Shown here one piece after another: positions 29,419-41,446 of a stretch of DNA of 64,000 nucleotides. Location of the stretch: NCBI GenBank assembly GCA_036399015.1, contig DASWNW010000074.1, positions 1-64,000 of the forward strand, given 5' to 3'. Each line of letters begins with the position of its first letter. The stretch's first letter is position 1. Made by a program: the position numbers and the translations under genes. The notes below the pieces were generated by a model. The model ran no database searches and was not told where the DNA came from. It saw nothing but the letters and a program-made list of their open reading frames with translations. This stretch comes from QHVT01 sp036399015. GTDB lineage: Bacteria; Acidobacteriota; Thermoanaerobaculia; Gp7-AA8.

Positions 29419-31661
29419 CACGCCGCCATGAAGTACAGACTCTGCTCCCGCCCACACGTGGCGCACTGGCGGGTGACGATCGTCAGCTCGCGCTCGGCGT
29501 AGCGGGCGTGCTGGAGGTCGGGGATGGAGTAGGTACGGGCGCCGCAGGGGCAGGGGCGGCCGGCGAGGTGGGCGTCGATGTCGTGGACGCCGCGCACCGC
29601 CAGCGCCGACGCCGGCGCCTCGCCGGGCTGGAAGAGGTCTTCCGGCCCGCCCTGCGGCTTCTTCGTGGCGAGCATCCAGCAGATGGCCACGAACGACGCG
29701 GCGATGAAGAAGCCGGCCACGCCCCACTTCATGTCGCCGCTCATGCCGGCGGTGGTGTGAGGGCGGGCGCCGTCGGGGGTGAGGCGGTAGCCGATCTCGC
29801 TCCAGATGGCGTTGAGCTGGGTCAGGTGGTCGGCGACGTCCTTCACCTCGACGACGTCGCGCAGCGCGCGCAGCGACTGGCGGATGACGACCGTCTTCCC
29901 GTTGCTGTCGATGTCGTACTCGTAGCGGAAGGTCTTCGTCTCCGTCACCGAGGTGCTCTTCTCGACGTCGAGCTTCTCGGGGAAGTGGAAGCGGGCGATC
30001 TGCTCGACGTGCAGCGGGTGGGGAAACGCCAGCGGCATGCGGCGGATCATCGTATCGGGGCGCAGCAGGTGCGCCTCGAGGACGCGCGGGTACCAGGTCC
30101 AGTCGCCGTCCTTCCAGAGCTCGGGGAGGCGGTAGCGCTCCGTGACCACGAGCGTGTTGCGCAGGCGGTCGTCCTTCACGACCGGCAGGCCGTCGGCCTC
30201 GATCTTCGGCTGGTCGACGGCCAGGTCGTTGATGCGGTCGTGCGCGTAGTCCTCGAGGGAGAGGCTGGCCAGCTCGGAGCGCATGGCGTCGGCGTCGCCG
30301 CCGCTGTAGGTGGTGCGCACCTCGAGCAGCGCCGGCGCGTCGAATCTCGTGGTCGTGTAGTTCTGCTCGACGCGCGTGGCCGCCTTCGCGTTCGTCCCCA
30401 CCTTCGTCAGCGCCATCGTCTCCGGCCGGACGATCAGCGCGCGGCGGTCGCTCGGCGTGTCGAGCTTCGAGAGCGTGCCTCCCTGGTCGGAGATCGTGCC
30501 GTCGACCCAGTAGGTGCGGCCGTCGGCGATGACCTGGGCGATGACGTGGTCGAAGAGGAACGGGGAGGGGAGCTTCTCCTCGATGCGGTGCTGGAGGCGG
30601 GTGTTGACGAGGGCGGGGTAGGCCTCCAGCCCCAGCTCGCGCAGCAGCGCGACGAGGAGCAGCGTCTTGTCCTTGCAGTCGCCCCAGCGGGCGTGGAGCG
30701 TCTCCCACGGCTGATGCGGCTCGTGCGAGTTGCGCCCCATCTCCAGGCCGAGGTAGCGGATGTCGTCCTGGACGAACCGGATGGCGGCGGTGACCTGCGC
30801 GTCGCGGGTGGGGTGGGCGGCGCGGAGCTCGCTGGCCAGCTCGCGCACCTCTTTCTTCGAACGCTCGTCGAGCTGGAACATGGCGTCGGCCCAGGTGGCG
30901 ACGCTGTGCCAGGAGGCGAACTCCGACACCTGCACGGAGCGCCAGGGCTCGTACCAGGAGGGGATGGAGTCCTCGACGTCGAGCGCGGCGACGTCGGCGG
31001 CCTCCCAGGTCAGGACCTTCGACGGGCTGAGAGCCCGTCGCTCCAGGGAGGACGTGATGACGGGATCGGCGCCGCGCCACTGGAGCTCGCGGCCGGCCGG
31101 CCAGAGCAGGCGGTGGCGGATGCGGCGGGCGGGGACGCCGGAGCTGAGATCGAACTCGCCGGTGTAGCGGCCGCCGAGGATCGGGTTCGCGCCAGTGAGC
31201 GACCAGGAGTAGTCGAGCACGTCGCCGGGGCGGATGTCGCGCAGGAAGATGAGCGCCGTGCGGGTGCCGTCGTAGATGCGGCTGGCGGTGTCGTCTTCCT
31301 TGTCGATGACGCGGATCGCGTCCGCCTCCAGCGCGTCGTAGGGCACGCCGTCGCGGATGAGGGTGATCTCGTGGATGGTCAGCTTCTCGAAGGAGGGATC
31401 GAAGTCGAGCTGCAGCTCCGAGGCGTTCTGCACGCCGCTCGGCGAGAGGACCTTGCGCACCGTGCGGAAGTACTCGGCGCCCTCGCGCACCTGATGGTCG
31501 CTGAGGATGTCGTAGATGCCCCACCGCACGTTCTGCTTCGCGACGACGATGTTGGTGACGACGTCGAGCTGCTCGACCCAGGGCGGGGCGGGGCGGACGT
31601 CGAACTCGGCTCCGCGAACGGGAACGGTGAGCGCGATGATGAGGAGGAGTGCGGACCGCAC
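29418..31661 (-). CDS. Secreted DUF3857/transglutaminase-like protein with C-terminal Cys-rich tail
   Basis: 747 residues from a GTG start (signal peptide MRSALLLIIALTVPVRG). An N-terminal DUF3857 domain is followed by a transglutaminase-like core with Cys329 (WGDCKDKT), a His in FDHVIAQV and an Asp in YWVDGT. A transmembrane helix (GVAGFFIAASFVAICWM) lies near 650. The tail has CPCGAR and CATCG, a possible zinc ribbon. An in-frame palindromic repeat encodes SLERRALSPSK near residues 205-215. The family is widespread in Acidobacteriota and Bacteroidota; its peptide-crosslinking or protease activity is unproven. TACAAT lies 6 bases before the GTG. Confidence 0.85.
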   Translation of the reverse strand: MRSALLLIIALTVPVRGAEFDVRPAPPWVEQLDVVTNIVVAKQNVRWGIYDILSDHQVREGAEYFRTVRKVLSPSGVQNASELQLDFDPSFEKLTIHEITLIRDGVPYDALEADAIRVIDKEDDTASRIYDGTRTALIFLRDIRPGDVLDYSWSLTGANPILGGRYTGEFDLSSGVPARRIRHRLLWPAGRELQWRGADPVITSSLERRALSPSKVLTWEAADVAALDVEDSIPSWYEPWRSVQVSEFASWHSVATWADAMFQLDERSKKEVRELASELRAAHPTRDAQVTAAIRFVQDDIRYLGLEMGRNSHEPHQPWETLHARWGDCKDKTLLLVALLRELGLEAYPALVNTRLQHRIEEKLPSPFLFDHVIAQVIADGRTYWVDGTISDQGGTLSKLDTPSDRRALIVRPETMALTKVGTNAKAATRVEQNYTTTRFDAPALLEVRTTYSGGDADAMRSELASLSLEDYAHDRINDLAVDQPKIEADGLPVVKDDRLRNTLVVTERYRLPELWKDGDWTWYPRVLEAHLLRPDTMIRRMPLAFPHPLHVEQIARFHFPEKLDVEKSTSVTETKTFRYEYDIDSNGKTVVIRQSLRALRDVVEVKDVADHLTQLNAIWSEIGYRLTPDGARPHTTAGMSGDMKWGVAGFFIAASFVAICWMLATKKPQGGPEDLFQPGEAPASALAVRGVHDIDAHLAGRPCPCGARTYSIPDLQHARYAERELTIVTRQCATCGREQSLYFMAA
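31020..31048. repeat. GGAGCGGCGGGC-family palindrome inside the transglutaminase gene
   Basis: CGACGGGCTGAGAGCCCGTC followed by GCTCCAGGG, nearly the same as 10022-10049. It is read in frame and keeps the coding sequence open. Confidence 0.75.
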
Positions 31662-31667
31662 GGCGGC

Positions 31668-31673
31668 ATTGTA
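31668..31673 (-). promoter_or_regulatory. Probable -10 element of the transglutaminase gene
   Basis: TACAAT on the minus strand, exactly 6 bases before the GTG start at 31661. No Shine-Dalgarno can fit. Confidence 0.55.
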
Positions 31674-31685
31674 AACGAGTTATTT

Positions 31686-31783
31686 GTTGCTGGTGGCTGG
31701 TTGCTGGTTGCTGGTTGCTGGTTGCTTGTGCGTTTCGTCCGGGCGGTACCTCACGAGCAACCAGGAACCAGGAACCAGCAACT
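31686..31783. repeat. Word-array hairpin, GGTTGCTGGTTGCT type
   Basis: Left arm 31686-31728 is five GGTTGCTG words. Right arm 31755-31783 holds their complements (GAGCAACCAGGAACCAGGAA and on). It begins 5 bases beyond the endonuclease III stop (minus strand) and ends just before the transglutaminase promoter. Confidence 0.8.
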
Positions 31784-31788
31784 GCTTC

Positions 31789-32430
31789 TCACCCCGCCCA
31801 CGCGCAAATCAAACACCCCTCCTTCTCATGGCCGCGCGCGGGGCAGTGCTCCCGGCCGAAGTAGATGATCTGGAGGTGGCGGCGCGACCATTCTTCGCGG
31901 GGGAACACTTTCTTGAGGTCGCGCTCCGTCTGCTCGACGTTGCGGCCGTTCGAGAGGCGCCAGCGCTGGGCGAGGCGGTGGATGTGCGTGTCGACCGGGA
32001 AGGCGGGCTCGCCGAAGGCCTGGGACATGACCACGCTCGCGGTCTTGTGGCCGACGCCGGGGAGGCGTTCGAGCGCCTCCATGTCCCGCGGCACCTCGCC
32101 GCCATGCTCGGCGACGAGCGTCTCGGCGAGCTTCTTCACGTTCTTCGCCTTGGTCGGGGCGAGGCCGCAGGCGCGGATGGCGCCGAGGATCTCCTCGACG
32201 CTCCGCTTCGCCATTTCCTCCGGCGTCGAGGCGAGCGCGAAGAGGGCCGGCGTGACCTTGTTCACCTGCGCGTCGGTCGTCTGCGCGGAGAGCAGCACTG
32301 CCACCAGGAGCGTGAAGGGGTCGCGGTGCTCGAGCGGGATCGGCGGCTCCGGGTAGAGGCGGTCGAGGATCTCGCCGATCTTCTTCGCTTTCTCTCCGCG
32401 CCTCACCTGCGATCCTCGGCGTCGCGCCAT
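31789..32430 (-). CDS. nth: Endonuclease III (DNA glycosylase/AP lyase)
   Basis: 213 residues from the ATG at 32430. The helix-hairpin-helix LPGVGHKTASVV carries the catalytic Lys129, and the following VDTHIHRLAQR gives Asp147. It removes oxidised pyrimidines from DNA in the cytoplasm. The iron-sulfur region is odd: only Cys196, Cys206 and Cys209 are visible (C-x9-C-x2-C) and the chain ends four residues after the last one, whereas canonical Nth has C-x6-C-x2-C-x5-C. A lineage variant or a trimmed end are both possible. A repeat begins 5 bases after the stop. It overlaps the thioesterase gene by 28 bases. Confidence 0.92.
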   Translation of the reverse strand: MARRRGSQVRRGEKAKKIGEILDRLYPEPPIPLEHRDPFTLLVAVLLSAQTTDAQVNKVTPALFALASTPEEMAKRSVEEILGAIRACGLAPTKAKNVKKLAETLVAEHGGEVPRDMEALERLPGVGHKTASVVMSQAFGEPAFPVDTHIHRLAQRWRLSNGRNVEQTERDLKKVFPREEWSRRHLQIIYFGREHCPARGHEKEGCLICAWAG

Positions 32431-32918
32431 TCGGCGACGAACGGCGGCAGTTCCGGCGACTCGGTCGACTCGACCTTCAGCAGCGCCAGCACCTCTTTCG
32501 GCGGGACGGTGCCGTCGCGCCCGCGAATGACGGTGCGCATGTGGCCGATCGCGCAGAAGTTGCCGTCCTTCTCCACGACGTGCTCGACGTAGAACCACTT
32601 GTCGTCCCAGCCGACCACGCGGGTGCGGACGTCGAAGCGCTCGAAGGGCATGACCGAGCGGCGGTAGCGGACGGCGCAGCCGCCCATGACCGGACGCCAC
32701 CCGCGCTGCAGGATCCTGCGCAGCAGGCGCATGCGGCCGAGGAGCTCGACGCGGGCGACGTCCATGAAGCTGACGAAGCGGCCGGCATTGAGGTGGAGGT
32801 TGAGGTCGCAGTCCTGCGGGAGGACGGTGAAGCGGACCACCGACTCGTCGAGCGGCCCGATGCGGGGGCGCAGGAAACTGCGCAGGATGGCGTAAAGGAA
32901 ACGGAAGAGGAGCAGCAT
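32403..32918 (-). CDS. Acyl-CoA thioesterase-like (hotdog-fold, 4HBT family) protein
   Basis: 171 residues from the ATG at 32918; a longer in-frame version from 33116 would run antisense through two genes and is rejected. The sequence DCDLNLHLNAGRFVSFMDVARVEL is the hotdog-fold catalytic segment of 4-hydroxybenzoyl-CoA-thioesterase-like proteins (Them6 subgroup), followed by VRYRRSVMPFERFDVRTRVVGW. It likely hydrolyses an acyl-CoA or acyl-carrier-protein thioester. The N-terminal MLLLFRFLYAILRSFL is hydrophobic and may anchor it to the membrane. It overlaps nth by 28 bases, so both are on one transcript. Confidence 0.8.
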   Translation of the reverse strand: MLLLFRFLYAILRSFLRPRIGPLDESVVRFTVLPQDCDLNLHLNAGRFVSFMDVARVELLGRMRLLRRILQRGWRPVMGGCAVRYRRSVMPFERFDVRTRVVGWDDKWFYVEHVVEKDGNFCAIGHMRTVIRGRDGTVPPKEVLALLKVESTESPELPPFVAEWRDAEDRR

Positions 32919-32936
32919 GCCGCGGGCTGATGTTAG

Positions 32937-32942
32937 TAGACT
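32937..32942 (+). promoter_or_regulatory. Probable -10 element of the glycan gene cluster
   Basis: TAGACT ends exactly 6 bases before the ATG of the small zinc-motif gene at 32949. It probably serves the three genes that follow. Confidence 0.5.
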
Positions 32943-32948
32943 TCCCCC

Positions 32949-33143
32949 ATGCACGACGACCCGCCGCCGCGCGCGCTGCCGGAGCGCACAGGGAAGCACT
33001 TCTGCATCCGCTGCCTGGCGGCGGTGCCTGCCGAGGAGTTCCTGCGCAACGATCACATCTGCGACAAGTGCGCGGCGTCGCCGGAGTACCCGGAGCCGGA
33101 GCCGATCAAACAGCATGACCCGCCGCGTCGCCGTCGTTCATGA
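32949..33143 (+). CDS. Small zinc-ribbon-like protein (64 aa)
   Basis: 64 residues. Two CxxC pairs, Cys19/Cys22 (CIRC) and Cys38/Cys41 (CDKC), are spaced 15 residues apart and form a likely zinc ribbon. The C-terminus is Pro- and Arg-rich (HDPPRRRRS). The last 29 bases overlap the start of the glycosyltransferase gene, so the two are coupled in translation. The promoter-like TAGACT at 6 bases supports the start. No family is recognised. It could be a regulator or assembly factor of the glycan genes, or simply a conserved small protein. Confidence 0.65.
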   Translation: MHDDPPPRALPERTGKHFCIRCLAAVPAEEFLRNDHICDKCAASPEYPEPEPIKQHDPPRRRRS

Positions 33144-34200
33144 CTGGCTGACCGGGATGCGCGGCGGCGAGGCGGTGCTCGAGGCGATCCTCGACGTGCT
33201 GCCCGAGGCGGAGCTGTTCACGCTCTTTCACTTCCGAGGAGCGATGTCGGCGAAGATCGAGTCGCGCGTCATCCACACCTCGCCGCTGCAGCCGCTCGCG
33301 CAGCGCGCCGCCGACTACCGCCATCTCCTCCCGCTGTTCCCCCGCGCCGCGCGCTCGTGGGACTTCTCGCGCTTCGACCTGATCGTCTCCTCGAGCCACT
33401 GCGTGGCGAAGGGGGTGAACGCGCGGGGGAAGCCGCATCTCTCGTACTGCCACACGCCGATGCGCTACATCTGGGACCGCTTCGACGACTACTTCCCCCG
33501 CTCGAAGCCGCTCCGGCGCGCGGCGGCGATGTCGTTCACCCCCTGGCTGCGGCGCTGGGACGTGCGCACGGTCCCGGAGGTGACGAAGTTCCTGGCGAAC
33601 TCGGAGTTCGTGCGGGAGCGGATCCGCCGCTACTACGATCGCGACGCCGAGGTGGTGCATCCGTTCGTCGACGACGCGTTCCTCGAGGCGCCGCTGGCGG
33701 AGGGGCGGGACGACTACCACATCGTCGTTTCGGCGCTCGTGCCCTACAAGCGGGTCGACCTGGCGGTGGCGGCGGCGGTGACGTCCGGGAAGCGGCTGGT
33801 GATCGTCGGCGGCGGGCCGATGCTGGAGGAGTTCCGGCGGCGCGGCGGACGCAACGTGGAGATCCTCGGCGCCGTATCACGGGGCGAGATCATCGCCCGC
33901 GTGTCGCGCGCCCGCAGCCTCATTCTTCCCGGCGTCGAGGACTTCGGGATCACCCCGCTCGAGGCGATGGCCCTCGGCACGCCGGTGGTCGCGCTCGGTG
34001 AGGGGGGTGTGCGAGACTCGGTCGAGGACGGGAGGACGGGGATTTTTTTCCATGAAGCTACTGTAGAGTCGCTTCGCCGGGCCCTGGACGAAGTCGAGTC
34101 GCACGAGTGGGATCGCGCCGCGATCCGCGCACGGGCGGCGGGGTTTTCGCGGGCGCGGTTCGAGGAGAAGTTCCGGGCGGCGCTGCACAGCTTGCGATGA
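33115..34200 (+). CDS. Group 1 glycosyltransferase (GT4 family)
   Basis: 361 residues from the ATG at 33115. GT4 signs: an N-terminal MTRRVAVVHDWLTGMRGGEAV (nucleotide/acceptor domain loop GGEAVL), YCHTPMRYIWDRFDDYF, a donor site VGGGPMLEEFRR, and the E-x7-E signature PGVEDFGITPLEAMALGTPVVA. It transfers a sugar from a nucleotide donor to a glycan or lipid-linked acceptor on the cytoplasmic side. Its stop overlaps the start of the phosphoglycosyl transferase by four bases (ATGA), so the pair probably builds an exopolysaccharide or O-antigen-like repeat unit. Confidence 0.92.
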   Translation: MTRRVAVVHDWLTGMRGGEAVLEAILDVLPEAELFTLFHFRGAMSAKIESRVIHTSPLQPLAQRAADYRHLLPLFPRAARSWDFSRFDLIVSSSHCVAKGVNARGKPHLSYCHTPMRYIWDRFDDYFPRSKPLRRAAAMSFTPWLRRWDVRTVPEVTKFLANSEFVRERIRRYYDRDAEVVHPFVDDAFLEAPLAEGRDDYHIVVSALVPYKRVDLAVAAAVTSGKRLVIVGGGPMLEEFRRRGGRNVEILGAVSRGEIIARVSRARSLILPGVEDFGITPLEAMALGTPVVALGEGGVRDSVEDGRTGIFFHEATVESLRRALDEVESHEWDRAAIRARAAGFSRARFEEKFRAALHSLR

Positions 34201-35609
34201 TCGAGAAGAAACACAAGGCGCTCGCGTCGGTCTACCTGGTCAACGACCTGGTGGCGTCGTGTCTGGCGATGATCTGCGCCTGGTTTCTCCGCTTCGAGAC
34301 GGGGCTGATCCCGGTGACGAAGGGATCGCAGGAGATCACGGCCTACGCGCTGCTGCTGCCGCTCGTCGCGCTGGTGTTCCCGAGCGCCTTCGCGGTGCAG
34401 GGGCTCTACCGCATCCGCCCGGCGCGGGGGAGGGTGGAGGAGGCGGTCTCGGTCGCGATGGGGTCGGTCGTGGCGACGATCATCCTCTCCGGCATCCTGC
34501 TCTGGGTGCGGCCGGCGCAGAGCCACATCGTCCCCTACTCGCGCGCCACGCTGGCGCTCTTCGTCGTCACCTCCATCATCCTCACCATCCTCGGGCGCAC
34601 GATCGTGCGCAGTGTGGTGGTGAACCGCCACCGCGCCGGGAAGGACCTCGACCGGGTGCTCATCGCCGGGAACGGGGAGCTGGCGCGGGAGGTCTACGAG
34701 CGGATGGCGCATCAGGCCAACCAGCTCGGCTTCCGCGTGGCCGGCTATCTGCGCAACGGCGACGCCGGCGAGATCCCGGGCCTCCCGTGCCTCGGCACGA
34801 TCGCTGAGGCGGAGGCGGTGGTGCGGCGGGAGCGGATCGACCATGTCTTCGTGGCGCTGCCGCACGCCTCGTCGCAGGCCATGATGGAGCTGCTGGACCG
34901 GCTCGTCCGGAGCTGCCTCTCGATCCACGTCGTCCCCGACCTCCTGCAGTTCATGGTGCTGCGCTCGCGCGTCGAGGACCTCGACGGGTTGCCGACCATC
35001 AACCTCTCCGAGACGCCGCTGGAGGGGTGGAGCCGCTTCGTGAAGCGGGCCTTCGACCTCGTGGTGGCGACCGGCGCGCTGGTCTTCTTCTCACCGCTGA
35101 TGCTGCTGGTGGCGATCGCGATCTGGCTCGAGGACCGCGGCCCGATCTTCTACCGGCAGATGCGCATGGGTCTCGACGGGAAGCCGTTCCGGATCGTGAA
35201 GTTCCGCTCGATGCGCGTGGGGGCGGAGGCGGAGACGGGGGCGGTGTGGGCGGAGAAGGACGATCCGCGGCGGACGCGCGTCGGCCGCTTCATCCGCGCC
35301 TGGTCGATCGACGAGCTGCCGCAGCTCTGGAACGTGCTCGTCGGCGACATGAGCGTGATCGGCCCGCGCCCGGAGCGGCCGGAGTTCGTCGAGCAGTTCC
35401 GCGCCGAGTTCCCCCACTACATGCTCCGCCACAAAGTGCGCGCCGGGATGACGGGCTGGGCGCAGGTCCACGGCTGGCGCGGCAACACCAGCATCCGCAT
35501 GCGCATCGAGCACGACCTGTACTACATAGAGAACTGGTCGCTGCTGCTGGACTGCAAGATCCTGTTCATGACGGTGCTGCATGGGTTGCGGCATGAGAAC
35601 GCGTATTGA
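34197..35609 (+). CDS. Exopolysaccharide polyprenyl-phosphate sugar phosphotransferase (WbaP/WcaJ type)
   Basis: 470 residues. Four or five N-terminal membrane helices (about 8-120), a soluble Rossmann-like region (RVLIAGNGELAREVYERM), another helix (FDLVVATGALVFFSPLMLLV), then the catalytic Bac_transf domain with DRGPIFYRQMRMG, RIVKFRSMR, SIDELPQLWNVLVGDMSVIG and GPRPERPEFV. It moves a sugar-1-phosphate onto undecaprenyl phosphate, starting exopolysaccharide synthesis at the inner membrane. It overlaps the preceding glycosyltransferase by four bases. The TGA stop is part of the GAGTCTCAGA repeat that follows. Confidence 0.93.
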   Translation: MIEKKHKALASVYLVNDLVASCLAMICAWFLRFETGLIPVTKGSQEITAYALLLPLVALVFPSAFAVQGLYRIRPARGRVEEAVSVAMGSVVATIILSGILLWVRPAQSHIVPYSRATLALFVVTSIILTILGRTIVRSVVVNRHRAGKDLDRVLIAGNGELAREVYERMAHQANQLGFRVAGYLRNGDAGEIPGLPCLGTIAEAEAVVRRERIDHVFVALPHASSQAMMELLDRLVRSCLSIHVVPDLLQFMVLRSRVEDLDGLPTINLSETPLEGWSRFVKRAFDLVVATGALVFFSPLMLLVAIAIWLEDRGPIFYRQMRMGLDGKPFRIVKFRSMRVGAEAETGAVWAEKDDPRRTRVGRFIRAWSIDELPQLWNVLVGDMSVIGPRPERPEFVEQFRAEFPHYMLRHKVRAGMTGWAQVHGWRGNTSIRMRIEHDLYYIENWSLLLDCKILFMTVLHGLRHENAY

Positions 35610-35690
35610 GTCTCAGAGTCGCAAAGTCGCAGAGTCTCAGAGAAGAAGCGAACCCCTTTGAGACTTTGAGACTCTGAGACTCTGCGACTC
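35608..35690. repeat. Word-array hairpin, GAGTCTCAGA family (copy 2)
   Basis: Left arm 35608-35642 and right arm 35656-35690 pair closely, both about 35 bases, with a 13-base loop. The left arm overlaps the stop codon of the preceding gene. The right arm ends 10 bases before the TATAAT of hemL. Confidence 0.85.
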
Positions 35691-35700
35691 CCGACGTACG

Positions 35701-35706
35701 TATAAT
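35701..35706 (+). promoter_or_regulatory. Consensus -10 element of hemL
   Basis: TATAAT, a perfect match, 11 bases before the hemL ATG. A -35 element at the standard spacing would fall inside the right arm of the repeat (about 35678-35683), with no good consensus there. Confidence 0.6.
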
Positions 35707-35717
35707 CCGCCCCCGCC

Positions 35718-37008
<1,291 letters not shown>

Positions 37009-37010
<2 letters not shown>

Positions 37011-37260
37011 GTCCGGGCACACGCGCCTAGGGTTCGGGCGCATGGCGGCAGGGTTCGGGCGCACGCGCCCAGGGTTCGGGCGCATGGCGGCAGGGTTCGG
37101 GCGCACGCGCCCAAGGTCCGGGCACGCGGCGGCAAGGTCCGGGCATGCATGCCCGGAGTCCGGGCATACAGCGGCAGGGTTCGGGCATGCGTGCCCGGAG
37201 TCCGGGCATACAGCGGCAGGGTTCGGGCATGCATGCCCAGGGTCCGGGCATACAGCGGCA
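37009..37260. repeat. 21-bp tandem repeat, 12 units in a 42-bp alternation
   Basis: Twelve contiguous 21-base units run from the last base pair of the hemL stop to 37260. Two types alternate: one ends in GGCGGCA or CAGCGGCA, the other carries a palindromic core (GGGCGCACGCGCCC, GGGCATGCATGCCC). The period is a multiple of three. The array occupies most of the 382-base gap (37011-37392) between the convergent hemL and kinase genes. The remaining 37261-37392 starts with a decayed unit and otherwise shows only GC-rich sequence without a clear terminator. Confidence 0.9.
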
Positions 37261-37392
37261 AGGTCTGCCGCCATGTGTACACCTACCTGTCAACTATTCG
37301 TGAACGACGCCTAGGAGCCTGCGCGGCAGAACGCACCGACGGAGTGGCCGTACGTGCACCGGCGGAGCAACCAGCGCTGCCGGCCGTGCCGG

Positions 37393-38652
37393 CTAGCTCG
37401 CGGCGACGAGCCGTTCCACCTGTCCCACGTCCAGCGGCTTGAAGAGCAGCCCGGAGACGACGTCCTGGTCGGCGGTGCTGAGCTTCTGGTTCTGCACGCC
37501 GGTCACCACGAACGTGCGGGCGCGGCTGCGGTGGCTGCGGAGGTAGTCGATCACCCCCCAGCCGTCGATCCGCGGCATGAGGAGGTCGATGAAGATGAAC
37601 GCGTACTCGTTGCTTTTCAGCAGCTTGATGGCGTCGGCGCCGTTCGCCGCCTCGTCGCACTGGATGTGGTGGCGGGAGAGGATGCCGGAGAGGATGTAGC
37701 GGGTGGCGGGGTCGTCGTCGGCGACCAGCGCCCGTCCCCGCGGCGCCGCCACCTTTGGCGCCGGTTTGGGCGTCTCGATGGCGCGGAGCGGCTCCTTCTT
37801 CGCGGCGATGGTCGGTACGGACGACTGGCGGGAGGCGCTCGGCTCTTCCTTGAGCGACTTCGCGAGCTCGGCGCGCAGCTCCTCGCAGCTCTGGAAGCGC
37901 TCCTCCGGCTGCTTCTGCATGCAGCGCCGGACGATCTTCGCGAGCGCGGGGGTGATGCCGAAGGCCGCCTGGGCGATGTCGCGCGGCTGGGTCATGACGA
38001 TCTGCAGGAGGATCTCGGTGATGGCCTCGCCGGCGAAGGGCTTGGTGCCGGAGAGCATCTCGTAGAGCACCACGCCGAGGGAGAAGATGTCGGTGCGGAC
38101 GTCGACGGCGCGGCCGAGGGCCTGCTCCGGCGACATGTAGTGGGGCGTGCCGAGGACCATGCCTCCCTGCGTGAGGCCTGGGTCGGCGGTGCCGCCGACC
38201 TGCTTGGCGATCCCGAAGTCGAGCACCTTCACGAAGCGGGGGGAGAGGATGATGTTGTCGGGCTTGATATCCCGGTGGACGATCCCCTTGAGATGCGCCT
38301 CGGACAGCCCGTCCGCGACGTGCACGGCCACCCGCACCGCGTCGGCGGGGATCATCGGGCCGCGCGCGATGACGGCCGCCAGCGAGTCCCCTTCGATCAG
38401 CTCCATGGCGATGAAGAGCGTGTCGCCCTGCTGGTCGATGCTGTAGATCGTGGCGATGTTCGGGTGGTTCAGTTGCGCGACCGTGCGCGCCTCGCGCAGG
38501 AAACGGTCCTTCCACTCCGGGTCGCGCGCGAGCTGCTCGGGGAGGATCTTGATCGCCACCTGGCGCAGCAGCTTGGTGTCCTCGGCGCGCCAGACTTCGC
38601 CCATGCCTCCCGCGCCGAGGCGGCTGATCAGTCGGTAGGTTCCGAGCTCCAT
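37393..38652 (-). CDS. Ser/Thr protein kinase with C-terminal receiver domain
   Basis: 419 residues, cytoplasmic, no membrane helix. A Hanks-type kinase domain spans about 1-265: glycine loop GAGGMGEVWRAED, Lys35, HRDIKPDN (Asp128) and DFG (145-147). A linker of about 40 residues rich in Pro, Ser and Lys follows, then a complete CheY-like receiver with acidic patch ADDDP (311-315), phospho-acceptor Asp356 (IFIDLLMPRIDGW) and Lys405. A kinase-receiver fusion joins Ser/Thr and His-Asp signalling. The adjacent hybrid histidine kinase with its HPt domain is a plausible phosphate donor. Confidence 0.93.
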   Translation of the reverse strand: MELGTYRLISRLGAGGMGEVWRAEDTKLLRQVAIKILPEQLARDPEWKDRFLREARTVAQLNHPNIATIYSIDQQGDTLFIAMELIEGDSLAAVIARGPMIPADAVRVAVHVADGLSEAHLKGIVHRDIKPDNIILSPRFVKVLDFGIAKQVGGTADPGLTQGGMVLGTPHYMSPEQALGRAVDVRTDIFSLGVVLYEMLSGTKPFAGEAITEILLQIVMTQPRDIAQAAFGITPALAKIVRRCMQKQPEERFQSCEELRAELAKSLKEEPSASRQSSVPTIAAKKEPLRAIETPKPAPKVAAPRGRALVADDDPATRYILSGILSRHHIQCDEAANGADAIKLLKSNEYAFIFIDLLMPRIDGWGVIDYLRSHRSRARTFVVTGVQNQKLSTADQDVVSGLLFKPLDVGQVERLVAAS

Positions 38653-38671
38653 TGGACGGCGGAAGATTAAC

Positions 38672-41275
<2,604 letters not shown>

Positions 41276-41303
41276 GGGTTTTTGTGTGGGGGTATTGTAA
41301 GAC

Positions 41304-41446
41304 GGGTTGCCGGTTGCCCGGGGCGTTGCGTGTTGCGAGTTGCGAGTTGCCCGGGCAGTTTCGCCTGGACCCCAGAAGCCCGAGTAACGCGCCACGCGCT
41401 ACTCGCAACTACAGGCAACGGGCAACCGGCAACAGGCAACAGGCAA
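41304..41446. repeat. Word-array hairpin, GTTGC family (copy 3, composite)
   Basis: Left part 41304-41355 mixes GGTTGCCGGTTGCCCGGGGC with GCGTTGCGTGTTGCGAGTTG, the latter nearly identical to 1093-1112. Right part 41379-41446 holds CGAGTAACGCGCCACGCGCT and CAACAGGCAACAGGCAAC words. It ends on the base before the stop of the propeller-GGDEF gene. Confidence 0.8.

Noticed and set aside
29508..31868. 786-codon plus-strand frame
   Set aside because: It is a shadow of the DUF3857/transglutaminase gene and has no domain.
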